A stretch of DNA of 34,770 nucleotides, from the NCBI GenBank assembly GCA_024275075.1, contig JAJRZU010000011.1, positions 1 to 34,770 of the forward strand, given 5' to 3'. Each line of letters begins with the position of its first letter. The first letter of the stretch is position 1. A program made the translations under genes and the position numbers. The notes beneath the pieces are model-generated. The model was not told the DNA's origin, did no database searches, and saw nothing but the letters and a program-made list of their open reading frames with translations. Origin of the DNA: Deltaproteobacteria bacterium (lineage in GTDB: Bacteria > Desulfobacterota > JAJRXV01). Below are positions 1 through 7,649 of this stretch, one piece after another.

Positions 1-89
1 ATATGGGGGAAATACACATCTCGGATCTGATAATCCGAATCAAAATTAATAAGTAAAGATCCGTTGCTTACCGGAATGTCTTTAGGCAT
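1..89 (-). CDS. GH15-like glucoamylase-family protein, N-terminal fragment
   Basis: This gene is cut by the left edge of the window, so only the first 29 codons are visible. The start is the ATG at 89-87, with AAAGGA about five bases before it. The visible peptide begins MPKDIPVSNGSLLINFD and continues with a YQIRDVYFPH stretch. From family knowledge, the pattern GN/S-LL-x-F-D...IRD-x-YFPH is the usual opening of bacterial glycoside hydrolase family 15-related (glucoamylase-like) proteins. It overlaps the last 22 bases of the glycosyltransferase gene in another frame, which indicates translational coupling in one carbohydrate operon. The catalytic (alpha/alpha)6 barrel is outside the window, so substrate and activity cannot be judged. 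Confidence 0.7.
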   Translation of the reverse strand, partial: MPKDIPVSNGSLLINFDSDYQIRDVYFPH

Positions 90-1390
90 AAGTTTCCTTT
101 TGACGATGGCGTTAAGATTGTCGTTTCTAACTCATTGTTTTTGTTTAACAGACCCGCCCGTTTTTTTTCTGCGGGGAATTTCATTATCACACTGTTATCA
201 ATGATCCGCTGATACAGCTCTGAATACTTTTGAGCCATACTTATTATAGAAAAATTATTCTGGACATGTCTCCGGCATACACAAGGATCGATACTATCGA
301 TATGCTTTACCGCTTCAATCATAGCTCCGAGTGAGTTCACTGCGAATCCCGTTTCCCCGTCGATCACAATTTCAGGGACAGAACCTTTGTTGAATGCCAG
401 GATCGGTGTACCGCACGCCATTGACTCAATCATTACAAGTCCAAATGGTTCGCCCCATTGTATAGGGAATAAAGTTGCCCGTGCATGCAAATACCATAAT
501 TTCTTTTGCTCTCTATTGATCTCGCCGATATAGATGATCTGTTTGTCACTCTCCAGTATCGGTTTCATTACCTTTTCGTAATAGTCATCATCAGCCGGAT
601 GCTTGCCTGCGTCAACACACAGGTCAATTGAATCCTTTAAACCTTTGAAAAATGCTTTGTCTATAAATTTGTTCTGGACATTACCAGCTATGATTAGTTT
701 CGAACCTGTTTTTTTCGCTACTTCTATCGCTTTATCCTGCCCTTTGACTTTAGTTATCCTACCGATAGTGAATAGATAGCTCTCTTTGCAGGGCTCATTT
801 TTGGACGGGTAATTATCCAAATCAACGCCGTGGTGGATAACGTTCATTAAATTCCCCAAGCCATGATGTTCTTTTTTTTGATATTCGCTTATCGGGGCAA
901 AATAGACTTCATTAGAGGGTGGCAATGCTTCACTCCACCGCTTGAAAGGTAGATAAGCTCCGGCAGGAACATGAAGCGTCATAACGATTGGAACAGGGCT
1001 GTTTAATAATTCCTCATAAATATACTTAACCATTCCTGCGTCATGCAAGTGGATAACGTCAATGTCACCCATCTTTGCCCTTTCCAATGCCATAAGAAGG
1101 TGCCGTTTCATGTTTTTACGCTGTTGTGGGGTATCTTCGCTCCAATATGCACTGAAGCTTTTTTCTACAGTAACATATTTTTCCCCGGTAACCATTGAAT
1201 CGCCTGAACAGGCAACGATCGAGCGGTGATCTAAACAATGAAGCCCTTTATCGATATTATAAATGACTGTCTCAATAGGACCGTAACCGATGTCCGGCCT
1301 GATCGGCCTGTTAAGAGTAGCTACTTGCAATACTGTTATCTTTGAAATGTCTCTTGCTTGCATTTTTGCTTTATCTCCCATCTTATTCAT
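68..1390 (-). CDS. GT4-family glycosyltransferase
   Basis: The product is about 440 aa with the two-Rossmann GT-B layout of retaining glycosyltransferase family 4. The C-terminal donor-binding half shows GRITKVKGQDKAI near the hinge, then LIIAGN, then EPFGLVMIE, the family's EX7E motif, followed by ACGTPILAFNKGSVPEIV and DGETGF. It should transfer a sugar from a nucleotide-sugar donor in the cytoplasm; the acceptor is unknown. I chose the ATG at 1390 because GAGG lies nine bases upstream; a TTG at 1405 is also in frame but sits on that Shine-Dalgarno. The gene overlaps the end of the XRE regulator by 8 bases, and its own 3' end overlaps a GH15-like gene. The operon context suggests storage or exported polysaccharide metabolism. 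About 40 residues after the core match nothing I recognise. Confidence 0.85.
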   Translation of the reverse strand: MNKMGDKAKMQARDISKITVLQVATLNRPIRPDIGYGPIETVIYNIDKGLHCLDHRSIVACSGDSMVTGEKYVTVEKSFSAYWSEDTPQQRKNMKRHLLMALERAKMGDIDVIHLHDAGMVKYIYEELLNSPVPIVMTLHVPAGAYLPFKRWSEALPPSNEVYFAPISEYQKKEHHGLGNLMNVIHHGVDLDNYPSKNEPCKESYLFTIGRITKVKGQDKAIEVAKKTGSKLIIAGNVQNKFIDKAFFKGLKDSIDLCVDAGKHPADDDYYEKVMKPILESDKQIIYIGEINREQKKLWYLHARATLFPIQWGEPFGLVMIESMACGTPILAFNKGSVPEIVIDGETGFAVNSLGAMIEAVKHIDSIDPCVCRRHVQNNFSIISMAQKYSELYQRIIDNSVIMKFPAEKKRAGLLNKNNELETTILTPSSKGNLCLKTFR

Positions 1391-1748
1391 CTGATTGTTC
1401 CTCAATCAACTTCTGCACCTTTTCCCACTCAGTAAAACCTGTTTCTTTTGCCTTTCTCAAAAGTTTACCTACCGCTGGTTGCTCTTTCAACAATTCCTCT
1501 GCTGCGGGAGAAATCTTCTCCGCTAAAACTAAAAGTTTATCCACATCATATGCCAGCTCTTTTGCGATCTGTACTATAATCTGCGCAGAAGGTATTCTGT
1601 TCTTGTTCTCGATATCATGCAGATATGAAGGAGAAATAGAGCTCCCGTCACCCTTCTTTATCTTCGCAGCTAACTGTCTGAGGCTCAATCTTTTCCCGCC
1701 CCGTAGATGTCTTAATGCCGTAGCGAAACTCTCGAACTCTTTTTTCAT
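1383..1748 (-). CDS. XRE-family transcriptional regulator
   Basis: The 121-aa product has a Cro/CI-type helix-turn-helix at about residues 8-70. LSLRQLAAKI forms the first helices, SPSYLHDIENKNRIPSAQ the recognition helix and the following turn, and IIVQIAKELAYDVDKLLVLA the last helix of the fold. The remaining 50 residues are helical and charged and carry no sensor domain that I recognise. AAGGG precedes the ATG at good spacing. It is the first gene of the run regulator - GT4 - GH15-like and overlaps GT4 by 8 bases, so it probably regulates this operon, including itself. The promoter upstream has a palindrome placed between -35 and -10, where a repressor could block RNA polymerase. Its DNA target and signal are inferred, not shown. 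Confidence 0.85.
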   Translation of the reverse strand: MKKEFESFATALRHLRGGKRLSLRQLAAKIKKGDGSSISPSYLHDIENKNRIPSAQIIVQIAKELAYDVDKLLVLAEKISPAAEELLKEQPAVGKLLRKAKETGFTEWEKVQKLIEEQSDE

Positions 1749-1771
1749 ATTTTACCCTTTTGTTCACTGTT

Positions 1772-1800
1772 AGCGTACAGTAAATATACTGCCTTGTCAA
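1772..1800 (-). promoter_or_regulatory. Promoter with palindromic operator for the XRE-GT4 operon
   Basis: Read on the minus strand, TTGACA (1800-1795) and TACGCT (1777-1772) are separated by exactly 17 bases. The spacer contains CAGTA-TATT-TACTG (1791-1778), a perfect 5-bp inverted repeat with a 4-base centre, a common size for an XRE dimer site. The -35 is perfect and the -10 is weak. The transcript would start about 15-20 bases before the ATG of the regulator. Binding by the encoded XRE protein is an inference. Confidence 0.55.
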
Positions 1801-2031
1801 TTTTTTATGTATATTACCACCATCACTGCTGTCCGGTTAAACATAATGGTTTGCATTGATTCTGCTTTTAAAACATATAGTTAGGTTGCTTTAGCAGCGT
1901 TATTGATTTCAAATGCCATCGAAAAAAATGTTACGCTAAATCAATAAGCCAGGTAGGATGGGTTTCTGCGTAGCAAAACCCATCAATAAAGGAGATATAA
2001 TTAAGCGCGTAGCCGGGAGGTTGCGCTGTAA
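1801..2031. other. Intergenic region, mostly featureless
   Basis: This lies between the XRE promoter and the dispersed 47-bp repeat. Apart from the hairpin at 1957-1984 I see no open frame with a ribosome binding site, no RNA gene and no clear terminator. The composition is AT-rich. Confidence 0.5.
1957..1984. repeat. Palindromic hairpin element
   Basis: GATGGGTTT and AAACCCATC form a perfect 9-bp inverted repeat around a 10-base loop containing TGCGTA. It resembles small REP-like intergenic hairpins. A related hairpin with GTCGGGTT/AACCCGAC arms and GCGTA in its loop occurs at 14835-14860. There is no T-tract, so a terminator is unlikely. Confidence 0.6.
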
Positions 2032-2078
2032 ATGAACTACCCCGCAGCAGAGCTGCGAGGAATTCTTTTGATTAAACC
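2032..2078 (+). repeat. 47-bp dispersed repeat, copy A
   Basis: The segment begins ATGAACTACCCCGCA and ends TTTTGATTAAACC. It matches 44 of 47 bases of the reverse complement of 14767-14813; the three differences are all in the centre. Internally CGCAGC and GCTGCG form a short stem around AGA. It lies 15 bases past the stop of the transglutaminase-like gene, so it is transcribed at the 3' end of that gene. No coding role is visible. Confidence 0.75.
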
Positions 2079-2093
2079 TTATCGCAGGCTGAG

Positions 2094-3059
2094 CTACAGA
2101 TTCTTAAACGCAAAATCCTTGTCCACTATGGAATGCGCGAACCCGTCTACCTCGATGTATGGGTAGATGAAGAAGTTAAGCTTCTCACCGGACTGCGGCG
2201 GTATCAACGTAATGTCGCGACCTGCGGCCAGCTCGACCCGGTTCTCGCATACGCGCCCGAAAAAGTACTCCTTTTTCACCAAGGTACCGTCCTGCTTCGC
2301 CGCGGAGATGTCAACGGGTACCCAGCCGGCTGTTTTGTCATAGAATTCCGCCCAGCAATGATAGCCGCCCACTTCCCCTGCTGACTTATCCGCAGCTATA
2401 GGGAACCCGATCTTGAATCGCGCCGGTATCCCTGCCGCCCGGGCTAATGAGATGAACAGCGAATGGAAGTCCGTGCAGTTGCCCTTGCTCGCGTCACACG
2501 CGTACTCCGTGTCGCCCCTGCCCCAACCGGTGCCGCTCTTGTCATACGCCATCTTATTATAAACGTACTCGTAGATTGCCCGTGCCTTATCGATCACGGC
2601 GCTTTTACCTTCCGTCAAACCCATGGATATATCTTTTATCCGGTCGCTTATCGTTACAAGGCGGCTCGGCTTAAGGTAGATATCAAGAGCCTGTTCCTTT
2701 GCCCCGCCCGAAGCGCCCGCCAAAGCGTCCTTCTCTTTACGGTGCACCTTATAGCTGATAGTAACCGGTATCGTAGCCGCGCCCTCGGTGATAACCTTCG
2801 CGTAAAGCATCTTGTTGTTATATACCGGCTCCGTACCGATAGAAAAATTCGCGTCAGTATCGATATCGATATAACTGATCTTCTGATAATCCGTACTCTG
2901 CGGGATCGGTACCCAGAAAGCTACCTCCTTTGACCCCTTTGGAATATCCTTGATAATAAATGAATAAGTGAACTCAAAGTCCCTTGTCGCCGGCGGAACC
3001 GCCAGAGCGCCACTTGCGGTGAACGCTAATAAAGCAAATGCAATGATAAATCTTTTCAA
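2094..3059 (-). CDS. Exported transglutaminase-like protein
   Basis: The 321-aa product starts with a signal peptide (MKRFIIAFALLAFTASGALA), so it is probably periplasmic. Residues about 150-260 form a transglutaminase-like (papain-fold) core with all three catalytic positions: Cys in GNCTDFHSLF (about residue 194), His in GGYHCWAEFY (about 233) and Asp in WVPVDIS (about 249). The N-terminal 130 residues look like a beta-rich accessory domain. Bacterial members are mostly proteases or amide hydrolases rather than crosslinkers; the substrate here is unknown. The start is TTG at 3059, supported by AGGAGGA six bases upstream. The gene has its own promoter (3154-3182), lies 169 bases after selB on the same strand, and shows no functional link to it. 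Confidence 0.85.
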   Translation of the reverse strand: MKRFIIAFALLAFTASGALAVPPATRDFEFTYSFIIKDIPKGSKEVAFWVPIPQSTDYQKISYIDIDTDANFSIGTEPVYNNKMLYAKVITEGAATIPVTISYKVHRKEKDALAGASGGAKEQALDIYLKPSRLVTISDRIKDISMGLTEGKSAVIDKARAIYEYVYNKMAYDKSGTGWGRGDTEYACDASKGNCTDFHSLFISLARAAGIPARFKIGFPIAADKSAGEVGGYHCWAEFYDKTAGWVPVDISAAKQDGTLVKKEYFFGRVCENRVELAAGRDITLIPPQSGEKLNFFIYPYIEVDGFAHSIVDKDFAFKNL

Positions 3060-3118
3060 CTTCTTTCCTCCTGATACTTTCTATTAAATACTTTCGGTGA
3101 AACGCTTCCTGTGATTAT

Positions 3119-3135
3119 ATTTGTAATTTACAAAT
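3119..3135. promoter_or_regulatory. 17-bp palindrome in the transglutaminase leader
   Basis: ATTTGTAA-T-TTACAAAT is a perfect 8-bp inverted repeat with a one-base centre. It lies downstream of the -10 of the minus-strand promoter, near the expected 5' end of the transcript. The form is that of a dimeric repressor operator. No cognate regulator is next to it, so the role is inferred. Confidence 0.4.
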
Positions 3136-3153
3136 AAGCTTCCCAGAGCGGGC

Positions 3154-3182
3154 ATTTTAATTTAATCATAGCGGCATGTCAA
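3154..3182 (-). promoter_or_regulatory. Sigma70-type promoter for the transglutaminase gene
   Basis: On the minus strand TTGACA (3182-3177) is followed after exactly 17 bases by TAAAAT (3159-3154). Both hexamers are near consensus. The start codon is about 95 bases downstream, leaving a leader that contains the 17-bp palindrome. Confidence 0.65.
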
Positions 3183-3228
3183 GAAAAAAACAGGGAAACG
3201 CGCGAATTGAGCGAGCGGGTCAACGCGG

Positions 3229-5154
3229 TCACCGAAACGCCGCGGCTAATCTCCTTGTGTTATCCGGTTGCCGCACTGTCACATGCATCATATCAAACCG
3301 CTCCATAAGCGGTATCGCGTATTTACGCGACGTATTTGTCATCTCCTTGAACCTGCCCGCGTCGATGGAGTCATGCCCATTCAGATACTCCACAAGCTCG
3401 TTCTGCAAACTGTTAAATGTATCGATATGCAGGTAATAACCGTCACTTATCTTGATGAGTATCTTCTCCCTCACCAGCACATCGATGGTATCTCGCACAT
3501 GAGTGGGTTTATACGCCGTCAACATGCTCTTCAGCCCCTGCAGGAACGGCGGGGTCAGGCCGCTTTTAATGAATATGCCGCACAGCTCCTCCTTCAGCTC
3601 CTTCGCAAAACCGGTTACATCACTCTCATGATCCTTCAACATGACAAGCTCGGCGCTGACCGTCACCTCACCGGCATCCACCAGTGACTTCAACGCATAT
3701 TCATACAGCTTCAACGGAGCGAATCCGCACACCCGGCTTTTCAGCTCCTCCTTCACCATACCGGCTTTCGCGGGGTTGTTCTTATGAAAATCATTCAGCG
3801 CCGACAGCGCCATTTTTTCTGTTTCACCAAAACTCTCCTTGCTGACAAAGCTCTTCGCGCCGCGGTCAAATTGAATGATAACTCCGGCGGAAAGCGGTTT
3901 TGCGAGCGTTTTGAAGAGCAGCTTCTCCTTGATGTTAAGGATAAGGGAAAGTTCACGCAGGCTGATTCCGTTTGTCGCGGCTCTCCTTATGAATATCTCC
4001 GCACGAGCCGCCGCGTCAGAATCCTTTATCGATGCTAACTCCGCTATCAGAGCCGCCCTACCCTTCCGCGGCGCCGGTTTCGCGTGTGGGTTCAATATTG
4101 TCCCGCCACCGATAGTCTGAATCTTAGACGTACCCAAGAGGATAAACTTATCATCCACGACGCATGGCAAGGGTTTGTCCAGCAGCAGGCGGGCATAACC
4201 CTCCTCTCCGGGCTTGATCTGAGCGCCGGTATATAACAGCGCCTTCGCCATCGCACGGGTAGTGAGCGTCAGGAACCGCAGAGTCGAGCGGTTCTTTATC
4301 GTGATATTCTCCGCGCTTACATTGGTGAGGTGCACATCGACGGCAGATGAGGCGGTAAACGTATCCTTTTTCACCAGAAGCTCGCCGCGTATCGATTCAT
4401 CCTTCTCAAACGACGCGAGGTTCACGGCGACGCGGCTACCGGCAAAAGCTGTCTCCACCTTCATACCATGCTGCTGGAGGCTGCGGATCTTCGCGCTCTC
4501 ACCGCCGGGCAAAAGCTCCACGATATCACCGGTACTAAGCTCACCGGAGATGAGCGTACCGGTTACGACCGTACCAAAGCCCTTCATCGTGAAGACGCGG
4601 TCTACAGGCAGCCGCGGCAGACCGGTTATCTCGCGCTCGCCCACCTTCTTCGCGGTATCCATGATAACGCTCTTGAGCTCGTCGATGCCGTCGTTCGTCG
4701 CAGCCGATACCCGTACCACCGGTGCGCCGCCCAAAAAAGTACCGGCGGTGAACTTCGTGATATCTTCAGTGACAAGCTCTAACCAGTCCTGATCGACAAG
4801 ATCACACTTGGTAAGCGCGACGAACCCGTGCCTGATACCAAGAAGGCGGCATATCTCAAGATGCTCCCTCGTCTGCGGCATAACACCGTCGTCCGCGGCA
4901 ATCACCAGCATCACCATATCGATACCTGCGGCGCCAGAGATCATCGCCTTGATGAACTTCTCATGACCGGGCACATCTACGATGGAGATATCATCGCCGC
5001 TGTCCGTGGTCATACCGCAAAAGCCAAGAACGATCGTAATCCCACGCTCCTTCTCCTCGCGAAGGCGGTCTGTGTCGTGACCGGTGAGCGCCTTGACCAG
5101 CGATGTCTTACCGTGGTCGATGTGACCGGCGGTGCCCATTACTATTCTTCTCAT
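3229..5154 (-). CDS. selB: Selenocysteine-specific elongation factor SelB
   Basis: SelB is the GTPase that delivers Sec-tRNA(Sec) to the ribosome at UGA codons followed by a SECIS element. The 641-aa product begins MRRIVMGTAGHIDHGKT, with G1 at residues 10-17. DVPGHEKF is G3 (Asp60) and TKCDLV is the SelB form of the NKxD motif. The translation-factor barrels follow, then winged-helix repeats ending in TSRKYAIPLMERFD, the typical SelB C-terminus that binds SECIS RNA. The open frame extends 35 codons further upstream, but G1 should lie near the N-terminus, so I take the ATG at 5154; its Shine-Dalgarno (AAGGA, 12 bases away) is weak. No selA, selD, tRNA-Sec or obvious selenoprotein is in the window, so the rest of the pathway must lie elsewhere. 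Confidence 0.93.
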   Translation of the reverse strand: MRRIVMGTAGHIDHGKTSLVKALTGHDTDRLREEKERGITIVLGFCGMTTDSGDDISIVDVPGHEKFIKAMISGAAGIDMVMLVIAADDGVMPQTREHLEICRLLGIRHGFVALTKCDLVDQDWLELVTEDITKFTAGTFLGGAPVVRVSAATNDGIDELKSVIMDTAKKVGEREITGLPRLPVDRVFTMKGFGTVVTGTLISGELSTGDIVELLPGGESAKIRSLQQHGMKVETAFAGSRVAVNLASFEKDESIRGELLVKKDTFTASSAVDVHLTNVSAENITIKNRSTLRFLTLTTRAMAKALLYTGAQIKPGEEGYARLLLDKPLPCVVDDKFILLGTSKIQTIGGGTILNPHAKPAPRKGRAALIAELASIKDSDAAARAEIFIRRAATNGISLRELSLILNIKEKLLFKTLAKPLSAGVIIQFDRGAKSFVSKESFGETEKMALSALNDFHKNNPAKAGMVKEELKSRVCGFAPLKLYEYALKSLVDAGEVTVSAELVMLKDHESDVTGFAKELKEELCGIFIKSGLTPPFLQGLKSMLTAYKPTHVRDTIDVLVREKILIKISDGYYLHIDTFNSLQNELVEYLNGHDSIDAGRFKEMTNTSRKYAIPLMERFDMMHVTVRQPDNTRRLAAAFR

Positions 5155-5387
5155 AATATCACAGTATCCTTTCTTTATATAGGCTACCAGATACCGCCAT
5201 TTTTTACAAACAAAATTGGCGCCACACGTTGGCGAATGGGGGATTTGTTTACAGTGCAAATTCCCTTTATTGCATTGGGGAACATCCCCATAATTGGTGA
5301 CGGCAGGAGTTTTGTGTCAATTTCAGTGTAAAATCACCGGCATAAAACAAAAACGCCCCATAAAAACCATCAGGGTGGTTAATTGGG

Positions 5388-5416
5388 TTGTCAATTGCGA
5401 TAAATTTTGTTAATAT
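5388..5416 (+). promoter_or_regulatory. Promoter of nifU-nifS
   Basis: TTGTCA (5388-5393) and TAATAT (5411-5416) are separated by 17 bases. The ATG of nifU follows at 5451 behind AGAGG. I see no clear regulator site apart from a weak GGGGA-ACA-TCCCC hairpin further upstream (5277-5289). Confidence 0.55.
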
Positions 5417-5450
5417 CTTAAAAAATCAAGGTGTAAGAGGTGTATTTGTT

Positions 5451-6299
5451 ATGTGGGATTATACGGAGAAGGTGAAGGATCATTTTTTAAACCCGAGGAA
5501 TGTCGGGGAGATAGCCGACGCCGACGGTGTCGGTGAGGTCGGTTCGCTCGCCTGCGGTGACGCGCTTAAGCTGATGTTCAAGCTTGACGAGCAGGAGAAG
5601 ATCAAGGACGCGAAGTTCCAGACTTTTGGCTGCGCGAGCGCGATCGCGTCGTCATCCGCGTTGACGGAGATAATAAAGGGTATGACGTTGGATGAGGCGG
5701 CGCGTGTGACGAACAGGGATATCGCCGATTTTTTAGGCGGCCTGCCGCAGGAGAAGATGCATTGTAGCGTCATGGGCAGGGAGGCGTTGGAGGCGGCTAT
5801 CGCCAACTATCGCGGCATCGTGCCCGAGAAGAAGCTGGAGCTTGAGGGCGAGATAGTCTGCACATGTTTCGGTGTTACAGACGTCGAGATAAAGCGTGTG
5901 ATCAAAGAGAACGATCTCAAGTCGGTGGATGACATCACGAACTATACGAAAGCGGGTGGAGCGTGCGGCACGTGCAAGGAGGATCTGGCAAAGATCCTTG
6001 CCGCCACAATCGGTGAGGTGAAGGAGTCCGCACCCCTCGAGAAGCCGAAGAAGAAGAAGCTCACCAATATCCAGAAGATGCAGATGATCCAGGAGACGAT
6101 CGAGCGTGATATCCGGCCATCTCTTCGGGCAGACGGCGGCGATATCGAGCTTATCGATATCGATGGTAACAGGGTGATCGTCGCGTTTCGCGGGGTCTGC
6201 TCCGCATGCCCGAGCTCCGAGGTGACATTGAAGGAGAATGTCGAGAAGAAGTTAAAGGAATTCGTATCTGATGAAATAATAGTCGAGGAAGAGGCATAG
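5451..6299 (+). CDS. nifU: NifU, three-domain Fe-S cluster scaffold
   Basis: The 282-aa product has the full NifU architecture. An IscU-like domain carries the three cluster-binding cysteines C35, C61 and C105 (LACGD, FGCAS, MHCSV). A BFD-like [2Fe-2S] domain shows CTCFG and CGTC. A C-terminal Nfu domain shows SLRADGGDIELI and the CSAC motif. It builds [2Fe-2S] and [4Fe-4S] clusters from sulfur supplied by NifS and hands them to apoproteins. The start was set at 5451 because of AGAGG eight bases upstream and because MWDYTEKVKDHF is the conserved N-terminus; the frame is open further upstream. nifS follows directly. With no nitrogenase genes nearby, this is probably the general-purpose Fe-S system, as NIF-type systems are in some anaerobes and epsilonproteobacteria. 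Confidence 0.93.
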   Translation: MWDYTEKVKDHFLNPRNVGEIADADGVGEVGSLACGDALKLMFKLDEQEKIKDAKFQTFGCASAIASSSALTEIIKGMTLDEAARVTNRDIADFLGGLPQEKMHCSVMGREALEAAIANYRGIVPEKKLELEGEIVCTCFGVTDVEIKRVIKENDLKSVDDITNYTKAGGACGTCKEDLAKILAATIGEVKESAPLEKPKKKKLTNIQKMQMIQETIERDIRPSLRADGGDIELIDIDGNRVIVAFRGVCSACPSSEVTLKENVEKKLKEFVSDEIIVEEEA

Positions 6300-7475
6300 A
6301 TGGAAAACATGAGTAAAGTTATATACCTGGACAATAATGCAACAACAAAGACCGATGAGGAAGTCTTTAGAGAGATGGAGCCGTATTTTTGCGGCCTTTA
6401 CGGTAACCCGTCAAGTATGCACACGTTCGGCGGGCAGGTGCGCAGGAAGCTCGACGAGGCGCGGGAGCGTGTCGCGGCTCTTATCGGCGCCGCGAGTCCG
6501 TCTGAGATAATCTTCACCAGCTGCGGGTCAGAGAGCGATAACGCCGCTATCATGGGCGTTTTGAAATCCAGCCCGGGCAAGAAGCATATCGTCACGACGA
6601 AAGTGGAGCACCCGGCGGTGAGGAACCTGTGTAAGCACCTTGCCAAGAACGGGTACTTTGTCACCGAGCTTGGTGTCGATAAGGACGGTATGCTCGACCT
6701 TGACCGGCTGAAAGAGAGCGTGACGGACGATACCGCTATCGTATCGATCATGTACGCGAACAACGAGACCGGTGTCATATTCCCGATCGATGAGATCGCC
6801 GCTATCGTGAAGGAGAAGGGGAGCGTGTTCCACACCGATGCCGTGCAGGCGGTAGGTAAGATACCGATAGATATGAAGAGCGCGCAGATCGACCTGCTGT
6901 CGCTTTCCGGGCACAAGCTGCACGCACCCAAAGGCGTCGGTGCGCTTTATGTGAAGAAGGGTACGAAGTACAGCCCGTTTATCATCGGCGGTCACCAGGA
7001 GCATTCGAGACGGGGCGGCACCGAGAACGTACCATCGATCATCGGGCTTGGTAAGGCGTGCGAGCTCGCCGGTGCGAACATCGAATATGAGAATACGGAA
7101 GTGAAACGGATAAGGGACAAGCTCGAGGACAAACTGCTCGAACTCGCACCGAACGCCCGCAGGAACGGCAATAAGGAGAACCGGCTGCCGAACACATCAA
7201 ACATCAGCTTCGAATACGTCGAAGGGGAGGCGATACTGCTTCTCCTGAACGATCTCGGGGTATGCGCATCCTCGGGCAGCGCGTGCACATCCGGGTCGCT
7301 GGAGCCGTCGCACGTTATGCGCGCGATGGGCGTGCCATTCACCGCCGCTCACGGTTCCATACGGTTCAGCCTGAGCCGGTACAGCACCGAAGAAGAGATA
7401 GACGTCGTCATACAACGCCTACCGGGGATAATCACTCGGCTACGCGCTATATCACCATTTGGTCGAGGGAAGTAA
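6300..7475 (+). CDS. nifS: NifS-type cysteine desulfurase
   Basis: This PLP enzyme converts cysteine to alanine and passes the persulfide sulfur to NifU. The 391-aa product opens with VIYLDNNATTKTDEEV. The PLP lysine is K206 in SGHKLHAPKG, and the persulfide cysteine is C329 in SSGSACTSGSLEPSHV, positions matching the NifS/IscS family. The ATG begins immediately after the nifU stop and uses a GAGGAAGAGG stretch in the end of nifU as its ribosome binding site, so the two are coupled. A second ATG three codons later is also possible. No clear terminator follows; a CACAGAG-type repeat remnant begins 21 bases after the stop. Confidence 0.94.
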   Translation: MENMSKVIYLDNNATTKTDEEVFREMEPYFCGLYGNPSSMHTFGGQVRRKLDEARERVAALIGAASPSEIIFTSCGSESDNAAIMGVLKSSPGKKHIVTTKVEHPAVRNLCKHLAKNGYFVTELGVDKDGMLDLDRLKESVTDDTAIVSIMYANNETGVIFPIDEIAAIVKEKGSVFHTDAVQAVGKIPIDMKSAQIDLLSLSGHKLHAPKGVGALYVKKGTKYSPFIIGGHQEHSRRGGTENVPSIIGLGKACELAGANIEYENTEVKRIRDKLEDKLLELAPNARRNGNKENRLPNTSNISFEYVEGEAILLLLNDLGVCASSGSACTSGSLEPSHVMRAMGVPFTAAHGSIRFSLSRYSTEEEIDVVIQRLPGIITRLRAISPFGRGK

Positions 7476-7496
7476 GCGGGCTGGGCAATCTTGCTG

Positions 7497-7554
7497 ACCA
7501 CCCTCTGTGGGCTCTGTGATAAAAAAACCTCAGCGCCCTTAGTGGTAAAAGAAA
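7497..7554. repeat. CACAGAG-type intergenic repeat, degraded copy
   Basis: The segment contains CCCTCTGTGGGCTCTGTGAT, then an A-run, then CTTAGTGGTAAAAG, with ACCAC and GTGGT near its ends. It resembles the right half of the elements at 7925-8014 and 9292-9398 (CTCTGTGxCCTCTGTGGTTAAAA). It lies between nifS and the riboswitch promoter. Confidence 0.5.
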
Positions 7555-7579
7555 CTCCCGGCAAAAAAACAAAAAAAGC

Positions 7580-7606
7580 TTGACATAAGAATAAATAAAT
7601 TATAAT
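7580..7606 (+). promoter_or_regulatory. Promoter of the cobalamin locus
   Basis: A consensus TTGACA (7580-7585) is followed by an AT-rich stretch containing TATAAT (7601-7606). The spacing is 15 bases, slightly short; TAATTA at 7603-7608 gives 17. The transcript would begin about 35 bases before the riboswitch. Confidence 0.55.
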
Positions 7607-7649
7607 TATATCATTCGGCTCGCGGCAAGGCGGGTCAAACATAATAAAT

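Noticed and set aside
1342-1773. A plus-strand open frame opposite the XRE gene
   Set aside because: It covers the regulator and its promoter in antisense, and the Ser/Phe-rich product resembles no family.
1957-1984. Hairpin as the terminator of the transglutaminase gene
   Set aside because: It is about 110 bases beyond the stop and lacks a U-tract on the minus strand; a REP-like repeat is the better reading.
4262-4792. A long plus-strand open frame opposite selB (176 codons)
   Set aside because: It lies wholly antisense to a well-conserved GTPase region, has no ribosome binding site and reads as low-complexity Ser/Thr/Arg, as expected from a shadow frame.
5277-5289. GGGGA-ACA-TCCCC as an operator or terminator
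   Set aside because: The stem is only 5-6 bp, without a T-tract and without a second copy near either promoter.
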